Shown: positions 19,799-21,000 of the stretch, in pieces | Numbering within the stretch: position 1 is the first letter of the stretch | Layout of the letters: each line of letters begins with the position of its first letter | Assembly (NCBI RefSeq): GCF_964340395.1 | Contig: NC_135569.1 | Coordinates: 2,219,400 to 2,240,399 of the forward strand | From: Glandiceps talaboti | Lineage: Eukaryota > Hemichordata > Enteropneusta > Spengelidae | Reading direction: 5' to 3' | DNA length: 21,000 nt | Program-made: the position numbers and the translations under genes | Notes under the pieces: generated by a model | Seen by the model: only the letters and a program-made list of their open reading frames with translations | Told to the model about the DNA's origin: nothing | Databases searched by the model: none

Positions 19799-20032
19799 CT
19801 GTTGCTAATACACGACTCCATTCTCGCGTTTCTAAGTTTAGTTTCCACATATCGTTGAATGCTGTACTCGCAGACGAGCAGCCGCCAAAGACATACATGG
19901 CTTTGTCTAGGTAACAGGCACTGTGTGAATAACGGGCGGTAAGCGGGGAGATGTTAGGTTCACGTCCACTCCATTGTAAACAGCTGGACTGCACGGCATG
20001 CTGGAAACTGAAGTACTTCTGTCGTATAACAC
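19799..20032 (-). CDS. FBXO42: FBXO42-like F-box/Kelch gene, internal exon (first Kelch repeat)
   Basis: This exon encodes about 77 residues linking the post-F-box segment to the first Kelch blade. From its N-terminus it shows QHAVQSSCLQW, then RYSHSACY, MYVFGGC, AFNDMWKLNL and EWSRVLATG. These match, in order and spacing, what I know of vertebrate FBXO42: AVQ..IQW, RFSHSACY, MYVFGGC, AFNDLWRLDL, EW.RPLASG. FBXO42 is a substrate receptor of an SCF (SKP1-CUL1) ubiquitin ligase, reported to act on p53; the Kelch propeller is its substrate-binding part. The sequence shows an acceptor TTTATTTGTATAG before 20032 and a donor ACAG/GTAAGG after 19799. The exon is 234 bp and symmetric (phase 1 in and out). 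The nearest in-frame ATG (19994) is internal and not the start. F-box and later Kelch exons are outside the window. FBXO42 is a confident family call; an unrelated Kelch protein is less likely given the flanking match. Confidence 0.87.
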
Positions 20033-20174
20033 CTATACAAATAAACAGAACCAGTAAAAATAATGTCAGTCATCATTTGTGATATGAATTTTATAATTAT
20101 AGCAATCTGTTATACTTATTTGATATTGAATTCTGCGCATTGGAAGATCATCAATTTCTGATATATATATAATT

Positions 20175-20445
20175 AAGTTCCTTCCTTTCAAGAAGAGTCT
20201 TAAAACGTATATTTTCCGACAACGCTATTGCTGATGTTTTTAAATTGATTGCTAATTTTTAAATCCGATTTTGTTTTTAGAGACGCTTTTCAGATATTCA
20301 TTGTGTTCTTATGCTAGACTTTTGTTGTTGTTGTTCTTTTGCTAGTCTTTCTCATTTTGTAATGTTCAGACCGCTGAGACATGTTTGTGTAGTGGTCTTT
20401 AAACAATAAATTATTATTATATTAATATTATTATTATATAAATTA
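20175..20445 (+). mobile_element. 5'-truncated non-LTR retrotransposon (LINE) 3' end
   Basis: A short frame at 20175-20234 reads KFLPFKKSLKTYIFRQRYC and then stops. This strongly resembles the C-terminal tail of many CR1/L2/Jockey-type reverse-transcriptase proteins (F-K-x-x-L-K-T-x-x-F-R-x-x-Y). It is followed by about 170 bp of apparent 3' UTR and an ATT-rich tail beginning AATAAATTATTATTAT at about 20405. Nothing upstream encodes reverse transcriptase, so the copy is heavily 5'-truncated, the usual outcome of target-primed insertion. The boundary with the adjoining SINE tail is approximate. Confidence 0.6.
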
Positions 20446-20705
20446 TGCCCCATGTAACGTCCTCAACTCCCTGGGGAGCACACAATCCAGTGAAGTCTCT
20501 GTAAGCACATATGATTTAATCATTCATATATAAACCTCTATCCTACCAGGTCCCCATTAGTATAGCTGGGTTCACTGGAGTACAGTCTTGGTTCAAATCC
20601 TGTCCAAGGACTTTAGTCATTCAGAAACATGTGACTATAGGCTCTAACCAGTAACTTGTAGATTCCAAGTCAGACTCTTAACCCTTCAACCATCATGACT
20701 CCACG
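20446..20705 (-). mobile_element. tRNA-derived SINE-like element
   Basis: On the minus strand the right end carries a tRNA-like head: TGGTTGAAGGG fits the Pol III A box (TRGYNNARNNG), followed by GTCTGACTTGGAATC as in an anticodon arm. About 32 nt after the A box comes GGTTAGAGCC as a decayed B box. The body then contains GTCCTTGGACAGG, ACCCAGCTATACTAATGGGG and ACCTGGTAGGATAGAGG. The element ends in ATGGGGCATAAT and an ATA/TAA-rich tail near 20410-20450. It shares its body with the copies at 16.2-16.6 kb and with the 53-bp array. The body recalls the conserved SINE domains known across marine invertebrates, but I cannot name the family. Confidence 0.6.
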
Positions 20706-20977
20706 TAATACAAGTTACATGTACTTTACTAATGAGGACATGTGAAGGTATAATATTTCATTATGTACATATACAGGGGTTATGGTATCAGCTATAGGGT
20801 ACACAACTCAGCTCTATACAGAATCAGTGTTCTCTTACAGAATGAAGCAATTGACTGTTTATTATAGAACCTTCCTGGGTGTCACTTAGTATGTGTATTT
20901 TATATACACACGTAAACCTATCAATGTCATGCTGTCGACCACTATATATGATATAGTTATGACAGTTAACCCCTTCC

Positions 20978-21000
20978 CTTCACATACACATACATACATA
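20978..21000. repeat. CATA-rich microsatellite at the right edge
   Basis: CACATACACATACATACATA runs to the end of the window and may continue beyond it. Confidence 0.7.

Overview
The window is eukaryotic, non-coding-rich DNA, most likely from a marine invertebrate. I base that on AT-rich composition, no bacterial-style gene packing, a spliced Kelch exon with canonical splice sites, abundant minisatellites and foldback elements, a SINE-like body of a kind I associate with many marine invertebrates, and many ACATGT/TACATGTA palindromes. I cannot name the phylum from sequence alone; mollusc, brachiopod, hemichordate and lancelet all remain possible.

Only one protein-coding segment is well supported: an internal exon on the minus strand (19799-20032) of an FBXO42-type F-box/Kelch gene. 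The F-box exon should lie beyond the right edge. I found no further Kelch exon to the left, so if exon order follows the usual FBXO42 layout, about 19.8 kb of this window (1-19798) is probably part of one large intron. A second minus-strand open segment (19086-19362) with a perfect splice donor is a weak exon candidate.

Layout, left to right. 226-546: compound trinucleotide microsatellite. 1401-1912: 84-bp tandem array. 2316-3451: short tandem repeat, a small perfect hairpin flanked by 9-bp direct repeats, a foldback element, and a terminal-inverted-repeat element. 4479-5218: long hairpin and a 100-bp array. 5881-9543: pentanucleotide tract, several degenerate tandem arrays, and a stem motif that recurs at 13.15 kb. 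10005-10815: three nested or adjacent arrays (34-bp, alternating 46/48-bp, about 53-bp). 11252-11590: foldback and G-run. 13241-15877: the dominant feature, a 30-bp minisatellite with 87 full units and no length variation. 16220-16818: SINE-like tandem copies and a 57-bp duplication. 17533-18765: palindrome, 70-bp array, and a terminal-inverted-repeat element with internal repeats. 19086-20032: candidate exon and FBXO42 exon. 20175-20705: a 5'-truncated non-LTR retrotransposon and a tRNA-derived SINE lying tail to tail.

Several long open frames (904, 876, 777 and 217 codons) are by-products of repeat periods divisible by three and are not called as genes. The most interesting signals are the strand asymmetry of the 30-bp array (polyadenylation-signal hexamers only on the strand antisense to the host gene), the apparent origin of the 53-bp array from a SINE body segment, and the tail-to-tail retroelement pair.
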